DNA of 64,000 nt, taken from the NCBI RefSeq assembly GCF_022811605.1, contig NZ_CP094533.1, positions 806,001 to 870,000 on the forward strand, written 5' to 3'. The notes beneath the pieces were generated by a model. It was not told the DNA's origin and made no database searches. It worked only from the letters and a program-made list of their open reading frames with translations. The stretch is from Agromyces soli (GTDB taxonomy: Bacteria > Actinomycetota > Actinomycetes > Actinomycetales > Microbacteriaceae). A program made the position numbers and the translations under genes. This document shows positions 8,153 to 16,580 of this stretch, in pieces (the stretch's first letter is position 1; each line of letters begins with the position of its first letter).

Positions 8153-8698
8153 TCAGTCCTGCCCGGTGGCGGCGAGCGCGTCGAGGAACCGGATGACGAC
8201 CTCGCGCTCCCCCGGCGCCAGCGCCGCTGCGGCGGCGAAGCGGCGGGCGTGCTGGCGGCCGACGGTCTCGCGGGCGTCGTGCCGGGTGTGCTCGGTGACG
8301 GCGATCGCGAGGGCGCGGCGGTCGCTCGGATGCGGCGAGCGGGTGACGTGGCCGCCGCGCTCGAGCCGGTCGAGCAGTTTCGTGGTCGACGCGCTGGAGA
8401 TGCCGAGGTGCTCGGCGAGCGCACCTGGCGTCACGACGATCCCCTGGTTGCGCGCGGCGATGAGGAAGCGGATGGCCCGCATGTCGGTCTGGTTGAGCTG
8501 CATGTAGCGGCGGGAGGCCTCGCTCATGCGCTCGGCGGCGGCGTGCCAGCCGCGGAGGGCCTGCATGACGCGGACCACCTGGTCGACCTCCTCGTCGGCG
8601 AGGCCGCTGCGGTCGACGAGCTCCTCGTCGCGGTCGACGATGCGCGGATCGTGCATCGCCGACTCGACGCGCCGGCTGCGCTCCCGCTCATCTGCCAT
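8153..8698 (-). CDS. MarR-family regulator, probable carotenoid operon repressor
   Basis: Winged-helix protein of 181 residues. The DNA-binding part is visible in VTPGALAEHLGISSASTTKLLDRLERGGHVTRSPHPSD.RAL, with helices on both sides for dimerisation. It is divergent from the idi-crt operon with 120 bases between. In Corynebacterium glutamicum a MarR protein, CrtR, represses the crt operon and is relieved by isoprenoid pyrophosphates; the same role is inferred here from position. Its own promoter looks leaderless: TAGAAT (8710-8705, minus strand) ends six bases before the ATG. That box lies next to the proposed operators, so autoregulation is likely. Confidence 0.9.
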   Translation of the reverse strand: MADERERSRRVESAMHDPRIVDRDEELVDRSGLADEEVDQVVRVMQALRGWHAAAERMSEASRRYMQLNQTDMRAIRFLIAARNQGIVVTPGALAEHLGISSASTTKLLDRLERGGHVTRSPHPSDRRALAIAVTEHTRHDARETVGRQHARRFAAAAALAPGEREVVIRFLDALAATGQD

Positions 8699-8704
8699 AT
8701 CGAG

Positions 8705-8764
8705 ATTCTAGCCAGGCGAGACGAATCTCGCTAAGCTACTCATTAGCCAGGCGAGATATTCGCC
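8705..8764. promoter_or_regulatory. Candidate MarR operator pair between marR and idi
   Basis: Two exact copies of TAGCCAGGCGAGA lie at 8709-8721 and 8744-8756, 35 bases apart. Each leads into an inverted repeat: GCGAGA-CGAA-TCTCGC at 8716-8731 and GGCGA-GATAT-TCGCC at 8750-8764. The marR -10 box (8705-8710) touches the first copy. MarR proteins usually bind such short imperfect palindromes. Binding here would block both promoters. No binding data; inferred from symmetry and position. Confidence 0.6.
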
Positions 8765-8818
8765 GAGGCGAGGGGTTCCGCTCGACCTCTCACCGCCGGA
8801 GTTGTCGAAGGAGCCGAT

Positions 8819-9421
8819 ATGACCGACCTCAGCACCACGCCGATCACGGCCCCAGCGGCCCTCGTCGAGCAGGTCGTGCTCCTCGACGAGGCCGGCAACC
8901 AGATCGGCACCGCGCCGAAGTCGAGCGTGCACGGCGCCGACACGGCCCTGCACCTGGCGTTCTCCTGCCACGTCTTCGACGACGACGGTCGCCTCCTCGT
9001 GACCCGCCGCGCACTCGGCAAGGTGGCCTGGCCCGGCGTGTGGACCAACTCCTTCTGCGGGCACCCGGCCCCGGCCGAGCCGCTGCCGCACGCGGTGCGC
9101 CGCCGGGGCGAGTTCGAGCTCGGCCTGGAGCTCCGCGACGTCGAGCCGGTGCTGCCGTTCTTCCGCTACCGGGCGACGGATGCCTCGGGCATCGTCGAGC
9201 ACGAGATCTGCCCGGTCTACACGGCGCGTACGAGCTCGGTGCCGGCGCCGCATCCCGACGAGGTCCTCGACCTCGCCTGGGTCGACCCGGCCGAGCTCGC
9301 CACCGCGGTCCGCGCCGCGCCCTGGGCGTTCAGCCCCTGGCTGGTGCTGCAGGCCCAGCTGCTCCCCTTCCTCGGCGGCCACGCCGACGCCCGCGTGCGC
9401 ACGGAAGCGCTCGTCTCGTGA
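8819..9421 (+). CDS. idi: Isopentenyl-diphosphate isomerase, type I
   Basis: Nudix-fold enzyme of 200 residues that interconverts IPP and DMAPP. Landmarks are the N-terminal LVEQVVLLDEAGNQIG, then ALHLAFSCHVFDDDGRLLVTRRA, the metal/active-site segment WTNSFCGHP carrying the catalytic Cys, and VEHEICPVY with the second conserved Glu. A good ribosome-binding site (AAGGAG) precedes the ATG. It is the first gene of the carotenoid operon and feeds DMAPP to CrtE and CrtEb. Its stop overlaps the crtE start (GTGA). A copy of the GGATGCCTC 9-mer sits inside at 9178. Confidence 0.95.
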   Translation: MTDLSTTPITAPAALVEQVVLLDEAGNQIGTAPKSSVHGADTALHLAFSCHVFDDDGRLLVTRRALGKVAWPGVWTNSFCGHPAPAEPLPHAVRRRGEFELGLELRDVEPVLPFFRYRATDASGIVEHEICPVYTARTSSVPAPHPDEVLDLAWVDPAELATAVRAAPWAFSPWLVLQAQLLPFLGGHADARVRTEALVS

Positions 9422-10509
9422 GCCTCGTGGCGACCGTGGCGACGCCGCCGAGGCAGGCCGAGGTCGAGCGCTACCTCGGCGGCTTCTTCGACGACGCGAT
9501 CGTGCGCGCCGATGCGCACGCCGCCGACTACCGGCGGCTCTGGGCGGCCGCGCGGGATGCCGCGAGCGGCGGCAAGCGGATCCGCCCCCGGCTCGTGCTG
9601 GGCGCGTACGACGCGCTCGCACCCGTCGCGGCGCGGGACGACGCCGAGCCGGCGGCCGCCGCCGAGGCCGTGGCCCTCGCCGCCGCCTTCGAGTTGCTGC
9701 ACACCGCCTTCCTCGTGCACGACGACGTGATCGACCGAGACCTCGTGCGCCGCGGCGAGCCCAACGTCGCCGGGCGCTTCGCGCTCGACGCCGCGTTGCG
9801 CGGGCTCGAGCGGGAGCGGGCGGACGCCTACGGCCAGGCCTCGGCGATCCTCGCGGGCGACCTGCTGATCGCGGCGGCGCACTCCGTGGTGGCCGGGCTC
9901 GACGTGCCGGTCGAGCGGCGGCGCGCCATCCTCGCCGTGCTCGACGAGTGCGTCTTCGCCGCCGCGGCGGGCGAGCACGCCGATGTCCGGCACGCCGCAG
10001 GGGTTCGTCCCGGAGAGGCGGACATCCTCGCGATGATCGAGGACAAGACGGCCTGCTACTCCTTCAGTGCGCCGCTCCGGGCGGGGGCGCTGCTCGCCGG
10101 CGCCCCGCGCGCGACGGTCGAGCGGCTCGGCGAGATCGGGCGTCGACTCGGCGTCGCCTTCCAGCTGCAGGACGACGTGCTCGGCGTCTACGGCGACGAG
10201 CGCGTGACCGGCAAGACGACGCTCGGCGACCTCCGCGAGGGCAAGGAGACGCTGCTCATCGCCTACGCGCGCGGCCACGCGGCGTGGGTCGCGGCCTCCA
10301 GCGCGTTCGGGCGGCCCGACCTCGACGAAGCCGGGGCCCGTCCGCTGCGCGCGGCGATCGAGGCGAGCGGCGCCCGGGCCCGCGTCGAGTCGCGCATCGC
10401 CGAGGAGGCGGCCGCAGCGCGCGCGGCGATCGCCTCGGCCGGACTGCCCACCGGCCTCGAAACCGAATTGCTCGGCCTCGCCGCCGAAGCCACGAGGAGG
10501 TCCAGGTGA
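9418..10509 (+). CDS. crtE: Geranylgeranyl diphosphate synthase
   Basis: Polyprenyl synthase of 363 residues making GGPP for carotenoid synthesis. The first Asp-rich motif is HDDVIDRD and the second is FQLQDDVLGVYGD; SGGKRIRPRLVL and the GKTTLGDLREGKETLL segment complete the substrate site. The GTG at 9418 is preferred because it overlaps the idi stop and gives a normal-length N-terminus; a longer frame to 9040 would overlap idi. It is followed by crtB with a four-base overlap. Function is firm from motifs and operon. Confidence 0.95.
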   Translation: MSLVATVATPPRQAEVERYLGGFFDDAIVRADAHAADYRRLWAAARDAASGGKRIRPRLVLGAYDALAPVAARDDAEPAAAAEAVALAAAFELLHTAFLVHDDVIDRDLVRRGEPNVAGRFALDAALRGLERERADAYGQASAILAGDLLIAAAHSVVAGLDVPVERRRAILAVLDECVFAAAAGEHADVRHAAGVRPGEADILAMIEDKTACYSFSAPLRAGALLAGAPRATVERLGEIGRRLGVAFQLQDDVLGVYGDERVTGKTTLGDLREGKETLLIAYARGHAAWVAASSAFGRPDLDEAGARPLRAAIEASGARARVESRIAEEAAAARAAIASAGLPTGLETELLGLAAEATRRSR

Positions 10510-11417
10510 GCACGCGCACCACCCAGCGCACCGCCGCGCCGCCCGCCCCGGCCACCGGGCTCGCCCTCTACGACCGCACCGCGGCCGAGGGCTCGGCCCG
10601 GGTCATCCGGGCGTACTCGACCTCCTTCGGCCTCGCGAGCCGGCTCTGCTCGCCCGCCGTGCGCGAGCACCTCGCCGAGGTCTACGCCCTGGTGCGCATC
10701 GCCGACGAGCTCGTCGACGGCCCGGCCGAGGAGGCCGGCCTGCCGTGCGAGCGCCGCCGCGAGCTGCTCGATGCGCTCGAGGCCGAGACCGAGGCCGCCT
10801 TCGAGAGTGGCTACAGCGCCAACCTCGTCGTGCACGCCTTCGCCCGGGCGGCCCGCCGCAGCGGCTTCGGGCAGGAGCTCACCCGACCGTTCTTCGCGTC
10901 GATGCGACGCGATCTCGAGCCCATCGCGTTCACCGAGGAGCGGGAGCTCGACGAGTACGTCTACGGCTCGGCCGAGGTCGTGGGCCTGATGTGCCTGCGC
11001 GGCTTCGCGGTCGGCCTCACCCCCGACGCCGCGCGCGACGCCCGCTGGGAGCGCGGCGCGCGGGCACTGGGCTCGGCGTTCCAACGGGTGAACTTCCTGC
11101 GCGATCTCGGAGAGGATGCCTCGCTGCGCGGACGCCGCTACTTCCCGGGCGTCGACCCGGCCCACTTCTCCGAGGCCGAGCAGCTGCGCCTCCTCGACGG
11201 CATCGACGCTGAGCTCGCCGAGGCGGCCGCCGTGATCGCCGAGCTGCCGCGCGGCTGCCGGGTCGCGGTCGCCGCCGCCCACGGGCTGTTCGGCGAGCTC
11301 TCCGCACGGCTTCGCCGCACGCCGGCGACCGAGCTCGTCACCCGGCGGGTCCGGGTGCCCGCGCCGCGCAAGCTCGCCATCGTCGCCCGCGTGATCGCCC
11401 GCGGAGGCCGCCCGTGA
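10506..11417 (+). CDS. crtB: Phytoene synthase
   Basis: Squalene/phytoene synthase family protein of 303 residues that condenses two GGPP into phytoene. The first Asp-containing motif is RIADELVDG and the second is QRVNFLRDLGEDASLRGRRYFP; YGSAEVVGLMCLRGF is the conserved helix between them. The GTG start overlaps the crtE stop, preceded by an AGGAGG-like site inside crtE. Length and motif order are normal for actinobacterial CrtB. Confidence 0.95.
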   Translation: MSTRTTQRTAAPPAPATGLALYDRTAAEGSARVIRAYSTSFGLASRLCSPAVREHLAEVYALVRIADELVDGPAEEAGLPCERRRELLDALEAETEAAFESGYSANLVVHAFARAARRSGFGQELTRPFFASMRRDLEPIAFTEERELDEYVYGSAEVVGLMCLRGFAVGLTPDAARDARWERGARALGSAFQRVNFLRDLGEDASLRGRRYFPGVDPAHFSEAEQLRLLDGIDAELAEAAAVIAELPRGCRVAVAAAHGLFGELSARLRRTPATELVTRRVRVPAPRKLAIVARVIARGGRP

Positions 11418-13045
11418 GCCGCGCGGTCGTCATCGGCGGCGGCATCGCCGGGCTCGCCACCGCGGCGCTGCTCGCCCGCGACGGGCACGAGGTGCGGCTC
11501 TTCGAGGCCCGCGACGAGCTCGGTGGCCGTGCCGGGCGCTGGCGGGCGAACGGCTTCCTGTTCGACACCGGTCCGAGCTGGTACCTCATGCCGGAGGTGT
11601 TCGAGCACTTCTACCGGCTGATGGGCACCACGGCCGCGGACGAACTCGAGCTCGTGCGCCTCGACCCCGGCTACCGGGTGTACTTCGAGGGCTACGAGGA
11701 TCCGGTCGACGTGCGGGCGGAGCGCGAGGCATCCATCGCCCTCTTCGAGTCGATCGAACCGGGCGCGGGCGCCGCGCTCGCCCGCCACCTGGACTCCGCC
11801 GACGAGACGTACCGGCTCGCGATGACGCACTTCCTGTACACCGACTTCGCCCGCCCGGGGGCGCTGCTCGCCGCGCCCGTCCGTCGGCGGCTCGGCCGGC
11901 TCGCCCGGCTCCTGCTGGAACCGCTCGACCGCATGGTGGGGCGCTCGTTCGACGACGTCCGGCTGCGGCAGATCCTCGGGTATCCGGCGGTGTTCCTCGG
12001 CACCTCGCCCGAGCGGGCGCCGAGCATGTACCACCTGATGAGCCGCTTCGACCTCGCCGACGGGGTCTTCTACCCGATGGGCGGCTTCGGCGAGATCATC
12101 GCGAGCGTGGCCAGACTGGCGCGCCGGGCCGGCGCCGAGCTCGTCACCGGCGCGCGGGTGCTCGGGATCGAGACGGCCGGCGGGCGCACCACCGGCGTGC
12201 GCGTGCAGCACCACGGAGCGGCCGGCGTGCCGGGCACCGGCACCGGCACCGAGGAGTTCGTGGAGGCCGAGCTCGTCGTCTCCGCCGCCGACCTGCACCA
12301 CACGGATGCCGAACTGCTCCCGCCCCGCGCGCGGACGCGGAGCGAGGCATCCTGGTCGCGACGCGACCCCGGCCCCGGGGCGGTGCTCGTGATGCTCGGC
12401 GTGCACGGGCGGCTGCCCGAGCTCGCCCATCACACGCTGTGCTTCACGGCGGATTGGCGCACGAACTTCCAGCGGGTGTTCGGCTCGCGCCCGGCCATCC
12501 CCGACCCGGCCTCGTTCTACGTGTGCCGACCGAGTGCGACGGATCCGAGCGTGGCGCCGCCGGGCTGCGAGAACCTCTTCCTGCTGGTGCCGGTGCCCGC
12601 CGATCCCACGATCGGCGCGGGCGGCGTCGACGGCCGCGGCGACCGTGCGGTCGAGGAGACGGCCGACCGGGCGATCGCGACCCTCGCCGAGTGGGCCGGC
12701 ATCCCGGACCTCGCCGAGCGGATCCTCGTGCGCCGCACGATCGGGCCCGCCGACTTCGAGGACTGGTTCCACTCCTGGCGCGGCTCGGCGCTCGGCCCGG
12801 GGCACACCCTGCGGCAGAGCGCCATGTTCCGCGGCCGCACAGCGTCGCCGAGCGTCGAGGGGCTGTACTTCGCCGGGGCGACGACGATCCCGGGCATCGG
12901 CCTGCCCATGTGCCTGATCAGCGCCGAGCTCGTCGCGAAGGCCGTCCGCGGCGAGGACGCCCCCGGCCCGCTTCCGGAGCCGAGCGAGGAACCGCACCCC
13001 GACCCGCTGCACCCCGACCCGCTGAACCGGGAGCGCACTGGATGA
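11414..13045 (+). CDS. crtI: Phytoene desaturase (lycopene-forming)
   Basis: FAD-dependent desaturase of 543 residues that would carry out the stepwise desaturation of phytoene to lycopene. The N-terminal Rossmann motif is VIGGGIAGLATAALLARDGH followed by ARDELGGRAGRW. GPSWYLMPEVFEHFY and the C-terminal FAD contact GLYFAGATTIPGIGLPMCLISAELVA are classical CrtI features. The last ~25 residues are a Pro/Glu-rich tail with a repeated HPDPL unit that is not part of the enzyme fold. Start and stop both overlap neighbours by four bases. Two copies of the GGATGCCTC 9-mer lie inside in reverse orientation (11726, 12344). Confidence 0.96.
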   Translation: MSRAVVIGGGIAGLATAALLARDGHEVRLFEARDELGGRAGRWRANGFLFDTGPSWYLMPEVFEHFYRLMGTTAADELELVRLDPGYRVYFEGYEDPVDVRAEREASIALFESIEPGAGAALARHLDSADETYRLAMTHFLYTDFARPGALLAAPVRRRLGRLARLLLEPLDRMVGRSFDDVRLRQILGYPAVFLGTSPERAPSMYHLMSRFDLADGVFYPMGGFGEIIASVARLARRAGAELVTGARVLGIETAGGRTTGVRVQHHGAAGVPGTGTGTEEFVEAELVVSAADLHHTDAELLPPRARTRSEASWSRRDPGPGAVLVMLGVHGRLPELAHHTLCFTADWRTNFQRVFGSRPAIPDPASFYVCRPSATDPSVAPPGCENLFLLVPVPADPTIGAGGVDGRGDRAVEETADRAIATLAEWAGIPDLAERILVRRTIGPADFEDWFHSWRGSALGPGHTLRQSAMFRGRTASPSVEGLYFAGATTIPGIGLPMCLISAELVAKAVRGEDAPGPLPEPSEEPHPDPLHPDPLNRERTG

Positions 13046-13401
13046 CCTTCCTCCACCTGGGGCTGCTGCTCGCCTCGATCGCCTGCATCGCGCTCGTCGA
13101 CGCGCGCTACCGGCTCTTCTTCTGGCGGGCGCCGCTGCGGGCGACCGTCGTGGTCGCCGTCGGCGTCGCGACGCTCCTCGCCTGGGACCTCTGGGGCATC
13201 TCGCTCGGCATCTTCTTCCGCGAGCCCAACGCCTACTCGACGGGGCTGCTGATCGCGCCGCACCTGCCGATCGAGGAGCCGGTGTTCCTCGCCTTCCTCT
13301 GCCAGCTCGCGATGGTCGGCTACACGGGCCTGCTGCGCGTCCTCGCGCACCGCGCGGCGGACCGTCCCGCCGACTCCGCCGCCGAAGGGGTCCGTCGATG
13401 A
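13042..13401 (+). CDS. crtYe: Lycopene cyclase domain protein, first subunit (CrtYe-like)
   Basis: Small membrane protein of 119 residues with three hydrophobic helices and the heterodimeric lycopene cyclase signature: WDLWGISLGIFF followed by HLPIEEPVFLAFL. With CrtYf it forms the cyclase that closes the end rings of C50 carotenoids. The ATG overlaps the crtI stop. The YefA/YefB-type pairing (two small subunits in tandem) is specific to actinobacterial C50 pathways. Whether epsilon or gamma rings form cannot be decided from the sequence by eye. Confidence 0.92.
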   Translation: MTFLHLGLLLASIACIALVDARYRLFFWRAPLRATVVVAVGVATLLAWDLWGISLGIFFREPNAYSTGLLIAPHLPIEEPVFLAFLCQLAMVGYTGLLRVLAHRAADRPADSAAEGVRR

Positions 13402-13745
13402 GCTACGCCCTGCTGTGCCTGCCGTTCCTCGCCGTCTCGGCGGTGCTCGCCGCGATCGCCTGGCGCCGTGCACCGGCCGGTCATGCGGCCGCCCTCGCGC
13501 TCACGGCGGGCGGCCTCGTGCTGCTCACCGCCGTGTTCGATTCGCTGATGATCGCCGCGGGCCTGTTCGACTACGCCGATGCGCCCCTGCTCGGCCCGCG
13601 GCTCGGGCTCGCCCCGATCGAGGACTTCGCCTACCCGATCGCCGCGCTGCTGCTCTGCTCCGCGCTGTGGACGCTGCTCGGTCGGGCGGATGCCTCGGCG
13701 CCTCGCGACCGCCCCGCCCGCGCGCCCCGCGGAGTCCGCCGATGA
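13398..13745 (+). CDS. crtYf: Lycopene cyclase domain protein, second subunit (CrtYf-like)
   Basis: Partner of 115 residues with three membrane helices and the matching motif APIEDFAYPIAALLLCSALW; FDSLMIAAGLFDY precedes it. Both cyclase subunits keep the acidic P(I)E(E/D) motif thought to be catalytic. The ATG overlaps the crtYe stop and the stop overlaps crtEb, so the pair is co-translated. The basic tail after the last helix is variable. Confidence 0.92.
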   Translation: MSYALLCLPFLAVSAVLAAIAWRRAPAGHAAALALTAGGLVLLTAVFDSLMIAAGLFDYADAPLLGPRLGLAPIEDFAYPIAALLLCSALWTLLGRADASAPRDRPARAPRGVRR

Positions 13746-14638
13746 GCGCCGTCGGCGCCGAGGCATCCGGCCAGCGCCTGCTCCCCGCGCTCTTCACCGC
13801 ATCGCGCCCGCTCAGCTGGATCAACACGGCGTTCCCGTTCGCGGCCGCGTACCTGCTGACCGTGCGGGAGATCGACGTCGCCCTCGTCGTCGGCACGGTG
13901 TTCTTCCTCGTGCCCTACAACCTCGCGATGTACGGCATCAACGACGTCTTCGACTTCGAGTCCGACGCGAGGAACCCGCGCAAGGGCGGCGTCGAGGGCG
14001 CCCTGCTGCCGCCCGGCCGGCATCGCGCGGTGCTGATCGCCGCGGCCGCCCTGGCCGTGCCGTTCGTCGTCTGGCTCGCACTGCTCGGCGGCCCCTGGTC
14101 GTGGGCCTGGCTGGCGCTCAGCCTGTTCGCCGTGGTGGCGTACTCGGCGCCCGGCCTCAGGTTCAAGGAGATCCCGGGGCTCGACTCCCTCACCTCGAGC
14201 ACGCACTTCGTCTCGCCCGCCTGCTACGGGCTCGCCCTCGCCGGGGCGACGGTCACCCCGCAGCTCGTGCTGCTGCTGCTCGCGTTCTTCGTGTGGGGCG
14301 TCGCGAGCCATGCCTTCGGCGCGGTGCAGGACGTCGTGCCCGACCGCGAGGCCGGCATCGGCTCGATCGCGACCGCGCTGGGGGCCCGCCGCACCACCCG
14401 GCTCGCGATCGGCTTCTGGCTGCTGGCGGGCGTGCTGATGCTCGGCACGTCGTGGCCGGGACCGCTCGCGGCCGTGCTCGCCGTGCCGTACCTCGTCGCG
14501 GCGTGGCCGTACCGCTCGGTGAGCGACGCCGAGTCGGCCCGCGCCAACGGCGGCTGGCGCTGGTTCCTCGCGATCAACTACGGCGTCGGCTTCGCGGCGA
14601 CGATGCTGCTGATCTGGTACGCACTGCTCACGGCCTGA
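13742..14638 (+). CDS. crtEb: Lycopene elongase (UbiA-family prenyltransferase)
   Basis: UbiA-type membrane prenyltransferase of 298 residues that adds C5 units to lycopene on the way to C50 carotenoids such as decaprenoxanthin or a relative. The first Mg-binding motif is NDVFDFESD at about residues 65-73, and the second is QDVVPDREAGIGS; eight to nine hydrophobic helices follow the family pattern. It is the last gene of the operon. No terminator hairpin is evident in the 43 bases before the convergent GntR gene. Confidence 0.94.
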   Translation: MSAVGAEASGQRLLPALFTASRPLSWINTAFPFAAAYLLTVREIDVALVVGTVFFLVPYNLAMYGINDVFDFESDARNPRKGGVEGALLPPGRHRAVLIAAAALAVPFVVWLALLGGPWSWAWLALSLFAVVAYSAPGLRFKEIPGLDSLTSSTHFVSPACYGLALAGATVTPQLVLLLLAFFVWGVASHAFGAVQDVVPDREAGIGSIATALGARRTTRLAIGFWLLAGVLMLGTSWPGPLAAVLAVPYLVAAWPYRSVSDAESARANGGWRWFLAINYGVGFAATMLLIWYALLTA

Positions 14639-14653
14639 GCCCCTCAGTCCCCA

Positions 14654-14691
14654 TCGAGGCCGTCACTCCGCGTCGAGGCCGTCACTCCGCG
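14654..14691. repeat. 19-base perfect tandem duplication at a gene end
   Basis: TCGAGGCCGTCACTCCGCG is present twice, at 14654-14672 and 14673-14691, with a third copy beginning (TCGAG). The second unit contains the stop codon of the GntR gene, and the first lies just beyond it between the convergent genes. This is a recent slippage-type event. Confidence 0.9.
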
Positions 14692-15368
14692 TCGAGCGGC
14701 GGCGAGCCCAGCAGGAGCCCGGTCGAGTGGGCGATGTGCCGCCGCATCGCCTCGACGCCCTCGGCCTGCACCTCGGCGAGCAGCTCCCGGTGCTCGACCA
14801 CGAGCTCGGCGAGGCTGTAGTGCCGGCGGATGTGCAGCAGGAAGAGCCGCAGTTCGGCCCCGAGCGCGGCGTGCGCCTCGACGATCCGGGGGCTGCCGCT
14901 CGCGGCGACGATCGCCCGGTGCACCTCGAGGTGGAGCCGCTCGGCCTCGAGCCAGGCCGGCGTCGTCTCGCGCTCCCCCGGTGGACGCAGCGCCTCCTCG
15001 GTGACGGCGAGCCGGGCGAGCTCGTCGAGGGCGAGCATCGCCGGGGCGAGCGCCGCCTCCGGCCAGTGCGCGCCGAACCGGTCGCCCGCGATGCGCACGG
15101 CTTCGACCTCGAGCGCCTCGCGCAGCTGCTGCAGCGCGAGCACCTGCGCATGGTCGAACTCGGTGACCCGCACCCCGCGGTAGGGCGCCGACTCGGCGAG
15201 CCGCTCGGCCACGAGCCGCTGGAACGCCGCGCGCACGGTGTGCCGAGACACCCCGAAACGCTCGGCCGCCTGCTCCTCGCGGAGCGGAGCCCCCGAGGCC
15301 AGCGCGCCGCTCAGGATCTCGTCGCGGAGCGCATCGGCCATCCGCTCCACGGCGGTGGGCGCCGGCAT
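14682..15368 (-). CDS. GntR-family regulator, FadR (FCD) type
   Basis: Regulator of 228 residues. The N-terminal winged helix is clear in ADALRDEILSGALASGAPLREEQAAERFGVSRHTVRAAFQRL. An all-helical FCD ligand domain follows, with the metal-binding type residues in HLEVHRAIV and the later HIRRHYSLAELVVEHREL. FadR-type FCD proteins usually respond to organic acids; the ligand is unknown here. The start lies 11 bases after the DUF3618 gene on the same strand, so it may be read with the envelope genes. It converges on crtEb, which is not evidence that it controls it. Confidence 0.88.
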   Translation of the reverse strand: MPAPTAVERMADALRDEILSGALASGAPLREEQAAERFGVSRHTVRAAFQRLVAERLAESAPYRGVRVTEFDHAQVLALQQLREALEVEAVRIAGDRFGAHWPEAALAPAMLALDELARLAVTEEALRPPGERETTPAWLEAERLHLEVHRAIVAASGSPRIVEAHAALGAELRLFLLHIRRHYSLAELVVEHRELLAEVQAEGVEAMRRHIAHSTGLLLGSPPLDAE

Positions 15369-15379
15369 GACGCGGCGGC

Positions 15380-15700
15380 TCAGTCGTCGCTGACGGCGGC
15401 GCGCACGACGAGGGCGACGACGCCGGCGACCACGACGACCGCACCGATCGCGACGGCGACCGCGCCGGCGGGATTGCGGTCGGCGAACGCCCGGGCCTTC
15501 ACCTTCGCGCGATCGACGCGGATGCCGAGCTGCTTCGGCACGTTGAGCTTGTCCTCGAGCGCGTTGAGCGTGCTGGCGAACTCCGCGCGGGCGTCGACGA
15601 CGGCCGCGCGGGCCTGCACCCGGCCGAGATTGCGTTCGCGGGTCTTCTGCTCGCGCTTGGAGCCGGCGCCGGGCGCGTCAGTAGCGGCGGTCATAGTCAC
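15380..15700 (-). CDS. DUF3618-like small membrane protein
   Basis: Protein of 106 residues with a charged helical N-terminal half (including RAEFASTLNALEDKLN) and one C-terminal membrane helix (GAVAVAIGAVVVVAGVVALVV). This is the plan of actinobacterial DUF3618 proteins, encoded beside Holin-X genes. I prefer the GTG at 15700, preceded by GAAGGGAACGG, over the ATG at 15694. It overlaps the end of the Holin-X gene by 23 bases. The role is unknown; an envelope-associated function is inferred. Confidence 0.8.
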   Translation of the reverse strand: MTMTAATDAPGAGSKREQKTRERNLGRVQARAAVVDARAEFASTLNALEDKLNVPKQLGIRVDRAKVKARAFADRNPAGAVAVAIGAVVVVAGVVALVVRAAVSDD

Positions 15701-16085
15701 CCGTTCCCTTCAGTGCGTCGAGGTCGGCCTTGAGGCTGTCGATCGACTCGAGCGGCTCCGCGCCGCGCTTGAAGTTCATGATGCCGATGCCCACGAGGAT
15801 CGCCATGACGAGCAGGATCGCACCGGCGACGACGAGCGCCGCGGCCCACGCGGGCATGACGAGCGCCAGCGCGAAGATCGCCGCCGCGAGCAGGCAGAAC
15901 ACGAGGAACGGCAGCAGCACCAGCACCGTGACGAAGAGCCCGGAGCCGATGCCGAAGTGCTTCGCCTTGTAGCTGAACTCGGCCTTGACCTGGTCGACCT
16001 CGGCGCGGACGAGGCTCGACACCGTGTCGGGCAGTTGCCCGATCAGGGTGAAGAGCGAGCGTTCGTCTTCTGTTGGTGCACTCAT
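15678..16085 (-). CDS. Actinobacterial Holin-X family protein
   Basis: Protein of 135 residues with an N-terminal amphipathic part (LFTLIGQLPDTVSSLVRAEVDQVKAE) and two adjacent membrane helices at about residues 48-75 and 80-105, matching the Phage_holin_3_6/Holin-X family. Despite the name this family is chromosomal and widespread in actinobacteria, with no phage genes nearby here. It sits between the YtxH-like and DUF3618 genes in a tight minus-strand cluster. The function is unproven. Confidence 0.85.
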   Translation of the reverse strand: MSAPTEDERSLFTLIGQLPDTVSSLVRAEVDQVKAEFSYKAKHFGIGSGLFVTVLVLLPFLVFCLLAAAIFALALVMPAWAAALVVAGAILLVMAILVGIGIMNFKRGAEPLESIDSLKADLDALKGTGDYDRRY

Positions 16086-16097
16086 CGTGCCGCCCTC

Positions 16098-16580
16098 CTA
16101 GGAGTCGGAGCCCGCCGAACGGCCGCTCGTGCCGCCCGGCTTCTTCGCTGCGCCGTTCTTGGCCGCGGCGCGCTTCTGGGTGCCGGGCTTCGCCGCCTTC
16201 TCGGCCGTCTCCGCGGCCGCGTCGATCGCATCGCCGACCGCGTCGGCGGCGTCTTCGACGGCCGAGCTCGCGGCCTTGGCCGTCTTCGAGACGCCGCGTT
16301 TGGCGGCCTCGGCGGCCTTGCGCACCTCGGTCTTCGTCGCGCCCGAGCCGCGGGTCGCGTTGCCGATGAACGACTTGGCGGCGTCGAGCACGGTGTCGGA
16401 GACGTCGCCGAGCTTGTCCTTGGCGAAGTCGGTCACGGTGCTGACGCCCTGCTGCACGGCCGGCTGGCTCCAGACGCCCTCGGCCGCGCGCTTGATCTGC
16501 TCGTACCGTTCGCGGCCGGCGCGGGTGCCGAGCACGTAGCCCACACCAAGGCCGACGACGAAGAGGATCTTGCCCTTCAT
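16098..16580 (-). CDS. YtxH-like protein with long Ala/Lys-rich tail
   Basis: The start is set at the ATG at 16580 because TGGGGTGGAA precedes it; the upstream in-frame start lacks a site. The product (160 residues) begins MKGKILFVVGLGVGYVLGTRAGRERYEQIK, the glycine-rich single helix plus basic edge typical of YtxH/general stress membrane proteins. After about residue 60 it becomes Ala/Lys/Asp-rich and probably helical, ending in a low-complexity, partly basic tail. It is first of three small envelope genes on this strand. No biochemical role can be assigned. Confidence 0.82.
   Translation of the reverse strand: MKGKILFVVGLGVGYVLGTRAGRERYEQIKRAAEGVWSQPAVQQGVSTVTDFAKDKLGDVSDTVLDAAKSFIGNATRGSGATKTEVRKAAEAAKRGVSKTAKAASSAVEDAADAVGDAIDAAAETAEKAAKPGTQKRAAAKNGAAKKPGGTSGRSAGSDS

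Noticed and set aside
15678-16085. Prophage remnant suggested by the holin-named protein
   Set aside because: Holin-X proteins are ordinary chromosomal proteins in actinobacteria, and no lysin, tail or integrase gene is nearby.
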